In this document: piece by piece, positions 33,480 to 44,444 of the stretch | Layout: every line of letters begins with the position of its first letter | How positions within the stretch are numbered: position 1 is the stretch's first letter | Assembly: GCA_028752905.1 (NCBI GenBank) | Contig: JAQNBH010000009.1 | Span: 25,838,370 to 25,902,369 of the forward strand | DNA length: 64,000 nt | Direction of reading: 5' to 3' | Origin: Cladorhizidae sp. MBARI D1340-BT2 | Lineage: Eukaryota; Porifera; Demospongiae; Poecilosclerida; Cladorhizidae | Notes under the pieces: generated by a model | Database searches by the model: none | The model's input: the letters and a program-made list of their open reading frames with translations, nothing else | What the model was told of the DNA's origin: nothing | Made by a program: the position numbers and the translations under genes

Positions 33480-35160
33480 ATCTATTATATCAATGTATGG
33501 GACTGGGGTACTAAATATCCTGGCTTTGCATAGTTAAAATCTATCTATTTATAAATATAACTGATTCAGATTGTATTTGTCATGATATAAATTGATCGAT
33601 GCCAATGATTTCATAAGCCTCCAATGACAAGCAGGAGGTATTGCTTGAGGCCATGACATTAATGTTGGACATCAATGTCAGAAGCTATGGTTATGCTGTG
33701 CCTTCCACCCTATAAAATACACTGTATTCAGACCCTTACTGTTAGTTTTTTAAGTCTCTCAAAGCTCATTGATTAGCCTGTCATGGCCATAAATTATGGT
33801 AAAAAATCCTGGTCGGGTCATGACAAATTTCACTTTTCTTCTCTCTTTAGAAAAGTCTGGTTTAAGGCTTGAGAGATTCTAACCTTATCTTATAAAGGGC
33901 ATTCTTTTATTGGAACGGATTCAGAGAAGATCTACCAAGTACATTTTGTCAGACTAGACTATAGTCCAGATTGAAGGCCCTCCATCCTCTTCCCTTGATC
34001 ACAGAACCTCTAACATCAATGTGGACAACATTTGACATTTAGCAATTAGTTGAACTTGAGCTAGCTGATGCTTTCCGACTGTCCACTTGGGTACACTAAT
34101 GCTAATGCTACTCATTGGAATCACAAAGATAGCCAAACTAACTATTAAAAAAAAAAGAGTGAGAGAGAAGGGAGAGAAAAAAACCCCCGGGATTACAAAT
34201 TTCCTAGGATATTAGGAATAGGGGTGCCAAATTTCCTGGCGGGATTCCATATTTCCTAGGATATCTGGAATGGGGGTGCAAATTTCCTGGGATGCCAGAT
34301 TTCCTGTGACACCCGCTCAGGCTAGGGTGGGGCTAGCTATTTCTTTCCTTCAGAATGCATTCCTGAGCATGCGATCATAATTGCTCTCCAATTCCCAATG
34401 TGCTCGAGTGACTATACTTCAGAAGGTCCGGCTCGGGTGACTACTTCAGAAGATCGGATTTTCCTCGGCCCAGGTGACTATTCTTCAATGGATCCTTACT
34501 TTTTTTCTTGTTTTTTTCTTTTTCTGCTTTTAATCGTGGACTGTGACTAGGAAAAGAAAATGGGGAAAATGTCCGCCTTCAAAGTCTCATAACTTCTAAA
34601 CCGTACCCCCTATGACAGTGCTTTTATTATCTTAGAGCTTTAAAATATTGGAGTTAGGTAGGGTTAGATAATACATACAGGTCGTAGTACTAAGTAGGCT
34701 CAAGTAGACATGTTTTTGGGGGGTAGGGCTACTCTTGGCAGACTTCATTACAAAACATCAAATTAACTACTAAAGTGGTTCTTGTTGTTCAATAAGCTTC
34801 AATGGGTGCAGTAAAACTTTGTAATTGGCCAACTAAGTGGCATTACATTTTTATGACAGTTTTTAGAGTAGTGGTCAGAATTTTTCATGAGGTACACTCA
34901 TTCATTGTATTATAATTTGACCATTATTATATATTTTATTTTTCAAAATTAGAGTTTTATTGCACGGAAGAAAGGGCCAAAATACTGAAAGTTTGAGACA
35001 AAAATAAAAATTACAGAGGTAGGCACGCCAAGAAAAATAGAACAACAAATAAAAAAGAGAAAAAAATTGCAGGACTCTCAAGTTGAGGTTTGTTTTAGAA
35101 CTTTATTACTAGTTGTCCAGACAAATTCTTGACTGTTCTTTCTTTTTGTATCTTTAGGTC
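33480..35160. other. No supported gene; short degenerate repeats
   Basis: At 34180-34310 the track aatttcctaggatat, and variants with gggtgccaaatttcctgg, occurs four times. Otherwise AT-rich, with an aataaa (minus strand) near 35110 that belongs with the next feature. Confidence 0.45.
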
Positions 35161-35162
35161 CT

Positions 35163-35640
35163 TTACATCACAGGGTCGATGTCCCGTAATCTGTGCAGGT
35201 TAGTAGTGGCAGACAAATAACTTGACAGAGCCTCCTTTTCAGAACACTTGCTCAGTATGTTGTGGTCCTGAAAGCTCAGTGGCAAAATAGACTGAACTCT
35301 TGAAGGTTGCTTCCCATGCCACAAACCGTTGCAGACATGACGCTCCTGGTATTCATAGACCTATATTCACATATGCCAGACAAATTGCCACAAATGTCAC
35401 AAGGCAACTAAATTCTCACATACATCTCTAGGTTCATCAGGTTTGTCTTGACAACCAGAGCACTCCCACAACGACACTGTCACGTCCTCACAGCCTCCAC
35501 GAGACTCCGGTCCTTGATCAAGCGGAACTCTCCAGTGAAGTCAGCTCTCTCAGAACCAGACCCATAGAACTGCTCAGTATGCGCTGAAGTTGATGAGGAC
35601 GTCCCCTTAAGTTAATAGCATAAAAAGCGCTAGCCTACAT
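35163..35640 (-). CDS. Possible two-exon minus-strand gene end, unrecognised
   Basis: The last exon (35360-35163) is open from the acceptor AATATAG to TAA and codes VYEYQERHVCNGLWHGKQPS, then ILPLSFQDHNILSKCSEKEA. Upstream, 35640-35410 reads TEQFYGSGSERADFTGEFRL and, after a shift of frame, LWECSGCQDKPDEPRDVCEN, just before a weak GTTGCC donor. CxxC spacing suggests a small zinc-binding fold. The minus-strand AATAAA at about 35110 could be its polyA signal. No known domain, no second copy in the window. One frameshift is needed to join the two parts of the upstream exon. Confidence 0.3.
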
Positions 35641-36382
35641 TTTTCATTATTTGTCGACACAAGAATTGATGTCTCGCGAGCCGAGAGCCCTTCTTCAGAA
35701 GCGACCGCTTTGTCTGACTTGCTTGCTGTGGCATTCTGCAACTCTTTCTGGGATCCCCAACAGGTGCGTTTCTTATGCCTAGCTTGCCTGAACTTCTTCT
35801 AAGTGCCAGCTGAGCATGAACTTAGTTCGCGAGACATTCGAATTTTTGTAGAATTGGCCGCCCAAATAAAAAGCGGCTGGCGCGCCTGCGTATATATACC
35901 AATTTTTTTATTTTAGGTTATCAAAAATCAATGTTTTATTACATAGTTTCATATAATGTACAAGCTACTAAAAGTTCCAACACACCAACGAAACAACAGT
36001 AACAAAAAGACAGCAGTAAAAATAAAAAAAGCAAGACAAAAACCGCAAAAACCATAAACAACAACAATAAAAGTCCGAAATCAAGCGACACCATCCACTG
36101 CTGGAGAACGGATGGCCAACCTTCCTAGCCAAAGCCCGGCATTACCATGCCAGAGGTTGATGGAGAGGCATTGAAAGAGATGGCAGATGGAATACCCAGA
36201 GACTGCATGCATACTGTGGTTTTGTTTGTTTTGCTGCTGTAAAAAAATATATAGCCCGGAGGTATGTGCAATGATGTGGAAAACATAGCCAGAAGAATGC
36301 GAAGGTTTGTTTGAAGTCGGGGTGGGGGGGATGGGGGGTGGGGGGTCAGGGGGGGTGCGGTCGCGAAGCTATGCAGGTGTCG

Positions 36383-36540
36383 TGCCATATTAGTCCCGCT
36401 GCCATATTTGTCCCGCTCAGAAAATGTTAGCGATAACGGGACAAATATAGTGCCATATAGTGCCATAATTATTAGTCCCGCCTGCCATATTAGTCCCGCC
36501 TGTGCCATATTTCTCACCTGAGCTGCCATATTAGTCATAC
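36383..36540. repeat. Degenerate ccatattagtccc repeat cluster, left
   Basis: The word gccatattagtcccgcctg and variants occur about seven times in 150 bases. The same word type, with cacctg instead of cgcctg, forms the cluster at 38325-38465. The two flank the gag/hAT ORF and could belong to its LTRs. Confidence 0.75.
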
Positions 36541-36935
36541 AGGTGGGTGTTTTGGGGGTTTAACCACCCATTTAAATTTATACAACTGCAACTTGACTCA
36601 CCTTAGTAGTGATACCAAACCCCCCTTACTGATACCCTAGATCTGCCCCTGTCAAATGCCTCATTGTCCCACCATATTAGTAGGCCCTGGCGGATTATGC
36701 TCCAATTTCTACATATTTTTCTTTCCTTTTATGCTGCTAATATTCACCAATTTTTCTTTTCATTCTACCTATTTTTCTTTCCTTTTATGAAATTATGCTC
36801 CTAATATTCACCTATTTTTCTTTTCAATATACCTCTTTTTCTCAATGCTTAGACAAACAATTGTTACATCATTTAAAAAGAGAATATAGGCAATCAAGGA
36901 TTCAAGATTCGAGACATTTTAACAGTTACAATTAT

Positions 36936-37995
36936 CTATAGACTATAGTTGTACTGTAACATAACAGAAAGTTGTAAGTAATCCTTCAAAGAAGTTTCTT
37001 GCTTCGTAGAAAAGGTATTGCTCAAAATTGAGAATGCACGTTCAGCTGCAGCTGACGAAGGCTGCACAAATAAGACTAATCTACATGTGTGAGTCCAGTT
37101 AGGCAATCTACCATTCTCCTCATGGCACTTCCACCACTCAATGGGGTCTACGCTATCTAAAACATCCTCAGCTGCTGCAAGATATTCAGGTAACTCAGAC
37201 TTTAAGCCATTAATCACTTCTGTATTCAAGAATAGGAATACAGTAAGTGAATCAATATCAGCTGCAGTGCTGGGTTTCTTGTCAGACACAAACTGTGCTA
37301 CATGTCTAGGCATAAGCTTCATTACAGTATCAACTGCACACAAATCATTTACCTGCTGGATTGTTTTGCAGCCTTCTGTCCATCGTATGGTGAGGACAGC
37401 ACGACCCAACAGAGCCTCCCATCCTTCGTCTGGTTTCCGTTTGAGATTGTCCAATCTTTGTCGGTAAGCTTTTCTGGTCACACGGTAGAGTCGCAAGAGT
37501 GCTAGTTTGACTTGATCATAGTCTTCCTTTACATCCGGCTGCATTGCCAGATATACTCTGTTGGCATCCGGTCGGAATTCCGGAGCCAAATATCTCATCC
37601 AATCCTTCTTGAGGACCTTGTATGCAGCCATATGGCTCTCTAAAACGTTAAATAATCCAGGGGGTCTTCGTCTTCCTTCATTTCTCTGAACCGGGGTGCT
37701 TTGATTTGGCTGGGGGTAGGAACAGAGTCCGATTCTTCTATCCTGCCAGTGCCCCCTCCGCTTATCACTGTCATCAGCAATCTTTCCCATCTCTGATCTC
37801 TTTTCTCCTCGGCCTCCGCTCGTTCGGTCGCCCGTCTTTTCTCGTCTTCCTTTTGCTTCTCTGACTAGAGTTTAAACATTCGGAGCATATCAGACATTGT
37901 CACTCTTTCCCCAATATCTTCTGCGTCCATTAGCGGTGAAGTACTCCGCCTTTCTCCTTCTGTAGTGTCCTTTGCCTTACTTCTGGTATCCATTC
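36936..37995 (-). pseudogene. Retrotransposon gag joined to a hAT transposase dimerisation domain
   Basis: From ATG at 37995 the frame has an acidic/basic coiled coil (RRATERAEAEEKRDQRWEKI) with one TAG inside (37867 region). A pair of compensating frameshifts follows around 37750 and 37640. Next comes an intact 284-residue ORF (37790-36936). Its first part is capsid-like (YKVLKKDWMRYLAPEF, DYDQVKLALLRLYRVT, AYRQRLDNLKRKPDEGWEAL). From about residue 177 it reads as hAT C-terminal: ELPEYLAAAEDVLDS, DPIEWWKCHE and SAAAERAFSILSNTF, the AERxFS signature. The frame passes from gag to hAT without a stop, and TAA comes after LQLSVMLQYN. Either a hAT fragment landed in gag or an exon was captured. 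The upstream stop argues against present use from the first ATG. Confidence 0.7.
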
Positions 37996-38033
37996 ATGTC
38001 AAGGGTAGTAGCTATCTCTCTAGTTAAAAAAAA

Positions 38034-38470
38034 ATCCCACCACTGCAACCAGTTGTGACAGGACCAAATTTGATATTACCCACATACTCTGAGCCAGTCA
38101 CTAAGTGTTGGTATGCTGCCACTCATCATCGACCTATGACATTTGCCCAACATAAACACATAACACACAAACACACTAAGCTGCAGACCATATTATCAAC
38201 ACTTCCAATTCATAATTAGTTACTCACTACTGGGTTCACTCCACATCCAGAGTTATGCATTGGGAACAGTCTTGTTTTTATGTCGTCCTGCGTTAGCCAG
38301 GTAAACTATTCCATATTCATATTCCGTATTAGTCTCACCTGACATATTAGTATCACCTGACATATTAGTCTCACCTGCCATATTAGTCACCTGCAGACAC
38401 CTGCCATATTTGTCTCACCTGACATATTAGTCCCACCTGCCATATAAATCTCACCTGTCATAGCTGAATA
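38034..38470 (-). other. Probable primer-binding site and 5' LTR of the gag element
   Basis: On the minus strand TGGTTGCAGTGGTGGGATTT begins at 38051, two bases after a TG/CA-type end (plus strand TGTGACAGG at 38054). It lies upstream of the gag ATG by about 40 bases, the normal distance. The LTR would run right to at least 38470, including the catattagtc cluster. The far edge is not clear. Confidence 0.5.
38325..38465. repeat. Degenerate catattagtctcacctg repeat cluster, right
   Basis: Seven or so units of cacctgacatattagtctca and variants. Compare 36383-36540, on the other side of the gag/hAT ORF. Confidence 0.75.
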
Positions 38471-39065
38471 TGAATGTGTTGCGTGTGTATATATATATAC
38501 ACAAGCTATATATAAATTGGAGTAAAAACATGGGAGGAGTATCTAATATGGCAAGTAACTTGCCAACCCTCATTTCTCTCAGAATTTTTTATATTTTTTT
38601 ATTATTAAATTTTACTCTCTAGCTATAGAAATAAATTGTTTTAGCAACAAATCTATCATCATGGGAGAAGTAATATGACAAGTGAGAATACTTGCCATTT
38701 ACTATAATCACAATTAGATGAACAATTTTTCTTTTGTTTTGCTTCTCTGGATGATGGAGTGATAGGAACAATTTTTCTTTTGTTTTGCTTCTCTGGATGA
38801 TGGAGTGATAGAAGGACAGGGTCAGAGCATATATATGTGGTTCCTCAGCACCATCCTACAATTTAACTTGTGCAAAACTTGAATTAAACAATAAACATAT
38901 TTCCAGGTCAACCATGATATCCTAGGAAGACCACCAGAAAGTTTAGGATCTCCCAGTATTTCACAGATTGGAGAAAACTAAGACAGTTTATTGCATGAAA
39001 ATGAGACATTCATAATTACCCAGAAAAAAATCCCAACAAGAACAAACAGATTCAGTCTTAATTAT
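38471..39065. other. No gene; a 70-bp direct repeat
   Basis: acaatttttcttttgttttgcttctctggatgatggagtgat occurs twice in tandem at 38714 and 38768. Nothing coding is seen. Confidence 0.6.
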
Positions 39066-40779
39066 TTAAGTGGCACCCAATTCCCTGTCCCAACAACTGC
39101 CACATTTCCACTCCTCCTCCCGGTTGATGATGGCTGATGGTGGAATCTCTGTACATGATTGTTGGAACCATTTACTAAACTTGCTGCACTGTGCCACTGT
39201 GAGGGCACAGTCATGGGGTTGTCTGCAAACACAGATCAATGGTTCCCTGAGAACAATTTTGAGCTTCTTGCTTGTGGCTTCTCGTCGGCATCCTTGAACA
39301 GGGAATAGTTTGATGTGATATGTCTGGAATGATCTCATCAGGTGGGACCGCATCTTTGTTTGATCAAAGTTATTGTTGATGGGTCCACACCATTGCATAA
39401 TGCGGTTGCTACAGCAATGGCGAATAAACCACAGGCATCTCCAACCTGTTGATGCATGTATGGTTGCTGTATGGTCAGGTGGCTTCCTTGATATAATTCC
39501 ATCCATGCCAGGCATTTTAGTGTATCCAGTTCTGCAATGATCCAACAACAGCAAGAACAAACAAACGAAACAACTATTAATTGTTTGTCGTGTATAACTA
39601 CTATTTATTTCACAAGAATTGATTGAATGGTAACACGTACTGTACCTATTTTAGTGGGTTCGTTGTTGTACCATACGTGGGCATCTTGCCATTAATATTC
39701 AGCTGTGAATCATATTTAGGTGAAATTGACACTCTTGAAAGGCCCTGGTTCTTAATGTGATGCTTGAGTTGAGATACTATGCAAGTAAAAAATTGAGTAT
39801 AGATTTCTAAGCTCACAACAGTAGTTATCAAGGAGCCCAATTTTTTAATCGAGAGGATTAAAATATAACAACACTGTTGGATCCAATGACATTATTCAAT
39901 TTCCAATGCATGTCATAAAAGTTGTTGGAAATTGACACAGTTAATTCTTGATCCACCTAATCAGAATGTGTAATTTTTTTTTAAAGTTTAGCATGTAAAA
40001 TATTATCATTCAAGTTATTTCTTACTGGTTCCTGCATAGAGGCTGTCATACACCCGCACAGTCCCCTTGGGCATTCCTATGCTGGACACACAGACCCAGT
40101 GGCCGCCAGTATTCATGATTTGGATATAATCCCAAACCGGAGTTCCAGTTATTGAGCCTCCACTTCCTGGTGCCACATACCCAATGGACTGGAAGCCACC
40201 CATCTTTGGAAACTGATTGCGAAGTAGATCCTGCGCCTCATCTATGTGTGTGTCCTCTAGCCATGCTTCAGACAGCAGAATTATTAAAAAGTCACCAGGA
40301 AATTTTCTGTAATGGACAGGTGGTTTGCAAGGCAAGGGTTTTCCAAGCATTCTAGGCACAACTTGTGTACCACTGGTTACAACACAGTCTGATGTTGGCT
40401 CACTAGAGAGAGGTGTGTTTCTATCAGGTGGTGGGAGGACTAGACTATCTTTCTTAGTCTGTCGAATGATTAGGCACTGCCTCTTATCTGGACTCCCAGG
40501 GGAGGAAGCTGTATCACTCAACTCATCAGATGGTCCAGGGTTGTTCGAACTGGTGTTGTGTGACTGGATGGAAGTTGGTATCTCATGTTGAACTGGTATC
40601 TCTCTAGTTAAGTAAGGCTTCAAGAGCCAGACATTAAACTTAACCTTCATAATGTTTTGGTTGTTATCCTGCAGTGTGCAGAGTCCTTTGGGTGAGACAT
40701 GAACGATTACATAGGGTTCCAACCAGTCCTGCACCAGCCTGTCTCCTTTTCTGGATACCTTCCTTGCATTCCTCTTTTA
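39066..40779 (-). pseudogene. Integrase tail, Ulp1-like protease and PHD finger exons
   Basis: The first exon (40779-40026) has an SH3-like integrase end (GDRLVQDWLEPYVIV, KFNVWLLKPYL), a Ser/Pro-rich link, then Ulp1 start WLEDTHIDEAQDLLRNQFP and the protease His in GGHWVCVSSIG and Asp in VRVYDSLY. After GTAAGA, the next exon (39531-39066) resumes with QQVGDACGLFAIAVATALCN, bearing the expected catalytic Cys. A one-base deletion in a T run (aactttgatc) follows; in the other frame TKMRSHLMRSFQTYHIKLFP continues. The PHD at the end has CVCR and WKCGSCW but FSKWFQQSC where CSKWFHxxC is expected, so two zinc ligands (C to F, H to Q) are lost. Protease triad kept, PHD lost, frame broken. Confidence 0.7.
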
Positions 40780-41303
40780 AGGACATAATCATCTATGATG
40801 GTCAACAGGTTAATAATATAAAATTAAAAACATCCAGTAAAGGTCGAGCTATAGATAAAAAATATATCACAAAAAACAGACAAGGACATTCTAACATTTA
40901 TCAAAACTCGGAAATACATATATCCAGAAAATTTTATTATTCTTAGCCTATCGATTTTTTCTCAGAAACAACAATGGTACTCTAATTTGATTCAGCTTAT
41001 ATAAAGGCACACATTAAAGGTACACATTAATTCATAAAAACATACCTATTGTCGTTTGTAGCTTCTTTTTGGCTTGGAATCGAAATAAGCTTTATGCTTT
41101 GCTTTAGCTTCTTCAATTTTCAACCGTATCTTCTCATATGTACCTATGTGATTACAAAATAAAACAGATCTGTAACATGATTTTTGGGGAGTGCATCAAA
41201 CATTTTCATTAAACTATTTGTCCACCATTTTTTGTTTTGTTACAAAAAAGTGTCAGCAATTTCATGTCATATATTTATGTTTGCCAGTCAGTTTTGTTCT
41301 TAC

Positions 41304-42927
41304 ATCTGCCACATGCTTCTCCAAATTATATTGTATGTCTTCAGGAGACATAGTGAGTGAGATGTTTTCATAGAGAAGCTCCTGCTCATTCTCATGTTCT
41401 GCATTATTGATGGCTATGGAACCCCTAGCTGTTCGGTAGAACATCAACACAAATGTCTGTTGCTTTGTTGAAGACTGGACACTTGTATTGATACCATAAG
41501 TTGTGGGGAGTACATATCTACATAAGTACAAAACATCATACATAGAAATCATAACTACAAGCAGCACATTCAAGGTATATGCATCCTTTAGCTGAAGGCT
41601 TACACCAAAAACCATGTTTATATTTTTATTGTATAAGAATTTGGAAAATAATATACCGTATTGCTACAATGTGCAATTTAGAGATTTTGAGCTCCATAAA
41701 TGTATAATGCGCTCTTAGTTTTGCGTTTTATAATAAGTACCACTAATTATAACAAGATCGGTTGGCACTTTTCTGCGCACTATCCTGACCATCCAGTACC
41801 CTCTGCACATTTTCGTTTGCTCTCCTGATACATCTGATCGATTCCTGCATCTTCACTAGTAGGCAAGGATTGTTTGAAGCACATTCGAATGGTCACACTG
41901 TAGTCAGCTTCTTTCTCGCTAGTAAACCATCTGGCTTTTGGCTGCAATATGCACGCGGAATGTTTTGTGCGATAAAAAAGATTGCGAGATGTTTTACGAA
42001 TAACAATGCAATCGCAAAACTTAATCAAATTTTGTAGCAATACGGTAGCAATAAATACTATTTTTTATGCCTTTTCATAATTTTATATGTGTGTGTGTGT
42101 GAGTGTGTTGGTGTTTCAGTGTGAGAGGATTCATTGGAGAGATTCTGGTGAGATTTTCTGGGGTAATCACAGATTAGCATGAAATGTGATATTGCCATCT
42201 ACTGGAAGGTGGTGGTAATAGTAGAAATCTCTCTATTAACAAACTGTCAATCTTGAAAAATAATTATTAAATATTGGTAGCTTACTTGTTCCAGTCAGAT
42301 TGAGTATCGTTTGTATACTTGGACAGTGCCCTCTTAAGAGTTTGATTAGTCCGCTCATCTTGGCCATTGCTCTGAGGGTGATATACCGAACATACCATCT
42401 GCTTCACTCCAAAAGCAGTCAAGACAACATCATTGAGCTGAGTTATCAAATAAGTTCACACAAACAGAACATTACTCTACATGAATATTTATCAAAAGGA
42501 AGCAGGAGGAAATTTCCAGATAATCAAGACTGAAGTTGCTAATAAAGTTATCTTAAATTGTGTTAAGTCTGCCTTGTACTCAATAGTCTAACTTTGCTCT
42601 TGTAAACAAATCCAACACATTTTCCTTGATTAATTTTCACTTCTCAGACCACATACATGTCATTTCATGAACACAGATGGCAACAGTTTTATTAAGTTAG
42701 TTACCTGGTTTATAAATTCATGCCCCTGATCCATTATAATTTTTGGGGGAGGACCATAACTGTAGATGAGCTCGAGTAGAATGCTTGCAACATCACCAGC
42801 TGACTTGGACTTGATTGGCCGAGCAAATACCCACTTGGTAAAGAGATCTGTAACAGTGCAAACATATATATGGCCTTCGTCTGTGGCCGCAAATTGACCA
42901 ATGAGGTCTATACCCAAAATCTCCCAT
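41304..42927 (-). pseudogene. Integrase catalytic core exons
   Basis: Exon 1 reads WEILGIDLIGQFAATDEG (first Asp), FTKWVFARPIKSKSAGDVAS and KIIMDQGHEFINQ (second Asp), donor GTAACT. Exon 2 reads LNDVVLTAFGVKQMVCSVYH, PQSNGQDERTNQTLKRALS, where the E of DERTNQ is the third acid, donor GTAAGC. Exon 3 reads YVLPTTYGINTSVQSSTKQQ with LMFYRTARG. DDE residues and spacing are those of gypsy-type integrases. All three exons are open, so the core is the best-preserved part. It would insert DNA of its own element. Confidence 0.75.
41656..42045. mobile_element. 390-bp MITE with TA flanks inside an integrase intron
   Basis: Left CCGTATTGCTACAA and its exact inverse TTGTAGCAATACGG at the right, each flanked by TA (41654-41655 and 42046-42047). 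This fits a Tc1/mariner-class TA target. The 86-aa minus ORF inside has no domain I can name. Confidence 0.8.
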
Positions 42928-42949
42928 CTGTAAGTATTTGCTACATAAT

Positions 42950-44440
42950 TTTAAGAAAATCAGATGTGCCTGTAATTACCTGATTTTAAGCATTTTAATT
43001 ATTATATAGTGCATAAGATTTGGATTGGTAAAGGATTATCTAACCTGTTTATTAAAATTAACCAAAAAATTATTCAATTTAATCGGTGTATATATGTAGC
43101 ATCAAAATTCCCCTAAGTACTAACTTGTCCAATATCAGACCTATTCATGCAGCCTAAAAGTTTAGGCTTCTCTTGCCAGCAATTTAATATGCGTTAGCAC
43201 TCTCATGTAGGCACTCTCATGTAGGTTTGGCAGGTCAGAGATCATTCAGCAACAAACTAAAACTTGCCATATACTCGATTCTATACCTATACAGACCCTA
43301 AAAAAAGTATGTCGCAGCGTTCCAACAATATAGCACACAGAAGCACAGTTCTCCAAACTAAAAAAAAGGTCGTAAAAATGACACGTAAAATCATCATCAT
43401 CATCATCATTATCATAATCATCATCATCATCATCTTATTGGCTGCATAGATTTCATTTATTTTTATGCCATTTTGTAGAGCGCTATCTGGGAAGGTGCCT
43501 TTTGTTGTCGCTTTAGAGAGCTAATTAAAAAAAGTTGATTTTTGCATATATAGTTCGTCTAAGATGCCATCTTTGAACGGCGTGCGCAACCCAAATTGCT
43601 CGATCCTTTACCAAATCGCTGTGTTAGATGCAGTGGATTGAGGGTATGGCTTTTGCAGTGAAGAATCAAAGAAGGATTGCTGAATGTAGTTACTGATGGC
43701 GGAAGCAATTTAGGATTGTTCCTTATGGCATTCTAAACCACTGGACCAATCTGTCCCAAACTTGTCATGCATGCATACCAACTTGACCTGGGAAGTAACC
43801 TGGGCTAGGTCTGACCAGGACACTCCTCTTCGTGTGGGCATTGCAGGCATATATAGCATCAAAACAGTATTCCAATTCACGAAAGCTTTAAAATATATTG
43901 GGAACAAGTAATATGTAAAAAATTTTTAATAAATTAAAGGACATATAGGGTTGGCTTTGATATTGTGCTGTCGTAACAATCACTCCATAACTGCCTCCAC
44001 ACCACCATAAACTTCAGCAATAATATATTCTTGGATAACAATCCCTACATTACTGCGGACAGCAAAATTGTGATAAATAACTGATGCTATATAGCAGCAC
44101 ATTGTCTTAGCTATAAATCTCTTCATACCTTATGTTAGAGTAATCTGGATTTTATCATATTTGTGACGTCCCTTGTGGTTGTGGAGGTAGTAATATAGTA
44201 CAAGAATATATTATTATTGCTGAAGTTTATAATTATTTGTGAGGTCATTGTGGTTGTGTGGAGGCAGTGGTTGTGTGGAGGCAGTAATGGAATGATTGTT
44301 ATGACAGTCTAGCAATCTTATATTTCCCCAGTTGGGACTAACATATTTCCAATGGGCATCTTTTCTATCATTTGCACATCATTGCTCAGTACTGATCCTG
44401 GATTAGAAATATTAAAAGGTCTAAAATTGTTTTACTTTGC
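42950..44440. other. No supported gene
   Basis: Mostly AT-rich, with the ATC microsatellite at 43389-43440. It may hold remains of the two neighbouring integrase elements, but I see no exon. Confidence 0.4.
43389..43440. repeat. (ATC)n microsatellite
   Basis: Imperfect run of atc units, about 45 bases, with an att and ata inside. Confidence 0.9.
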
Positions 44441-44444
44441 TTAT

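Larger units (their letters stand above)
39066..42927 (-). mobile_element. Ginger/gypsy-integrase-type element with Ulp1 protease and PHD
   Basis: Six minus-strand exons in natural order: integrase core D and D (42927-42705), integrase E (42437-42286), core end (41517-41304), a basic linker (about 41150-41050), integrase tail plus Ulp1 N-half (about 40779-40026), Ulp1 C-half plus PHD (39531-39066). All junctions have GT-AG. The combination integrase, Ulp1-type C48 protease and PHD is known from Ginger-type DNA transposons and their domesticated relatives. The N-terminal part (zinc-binding H2C2) is missing or unseen to the right. Terminal repeats were not found. A 390-bp MITE sits in one intron. 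Confidence 0.7.
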
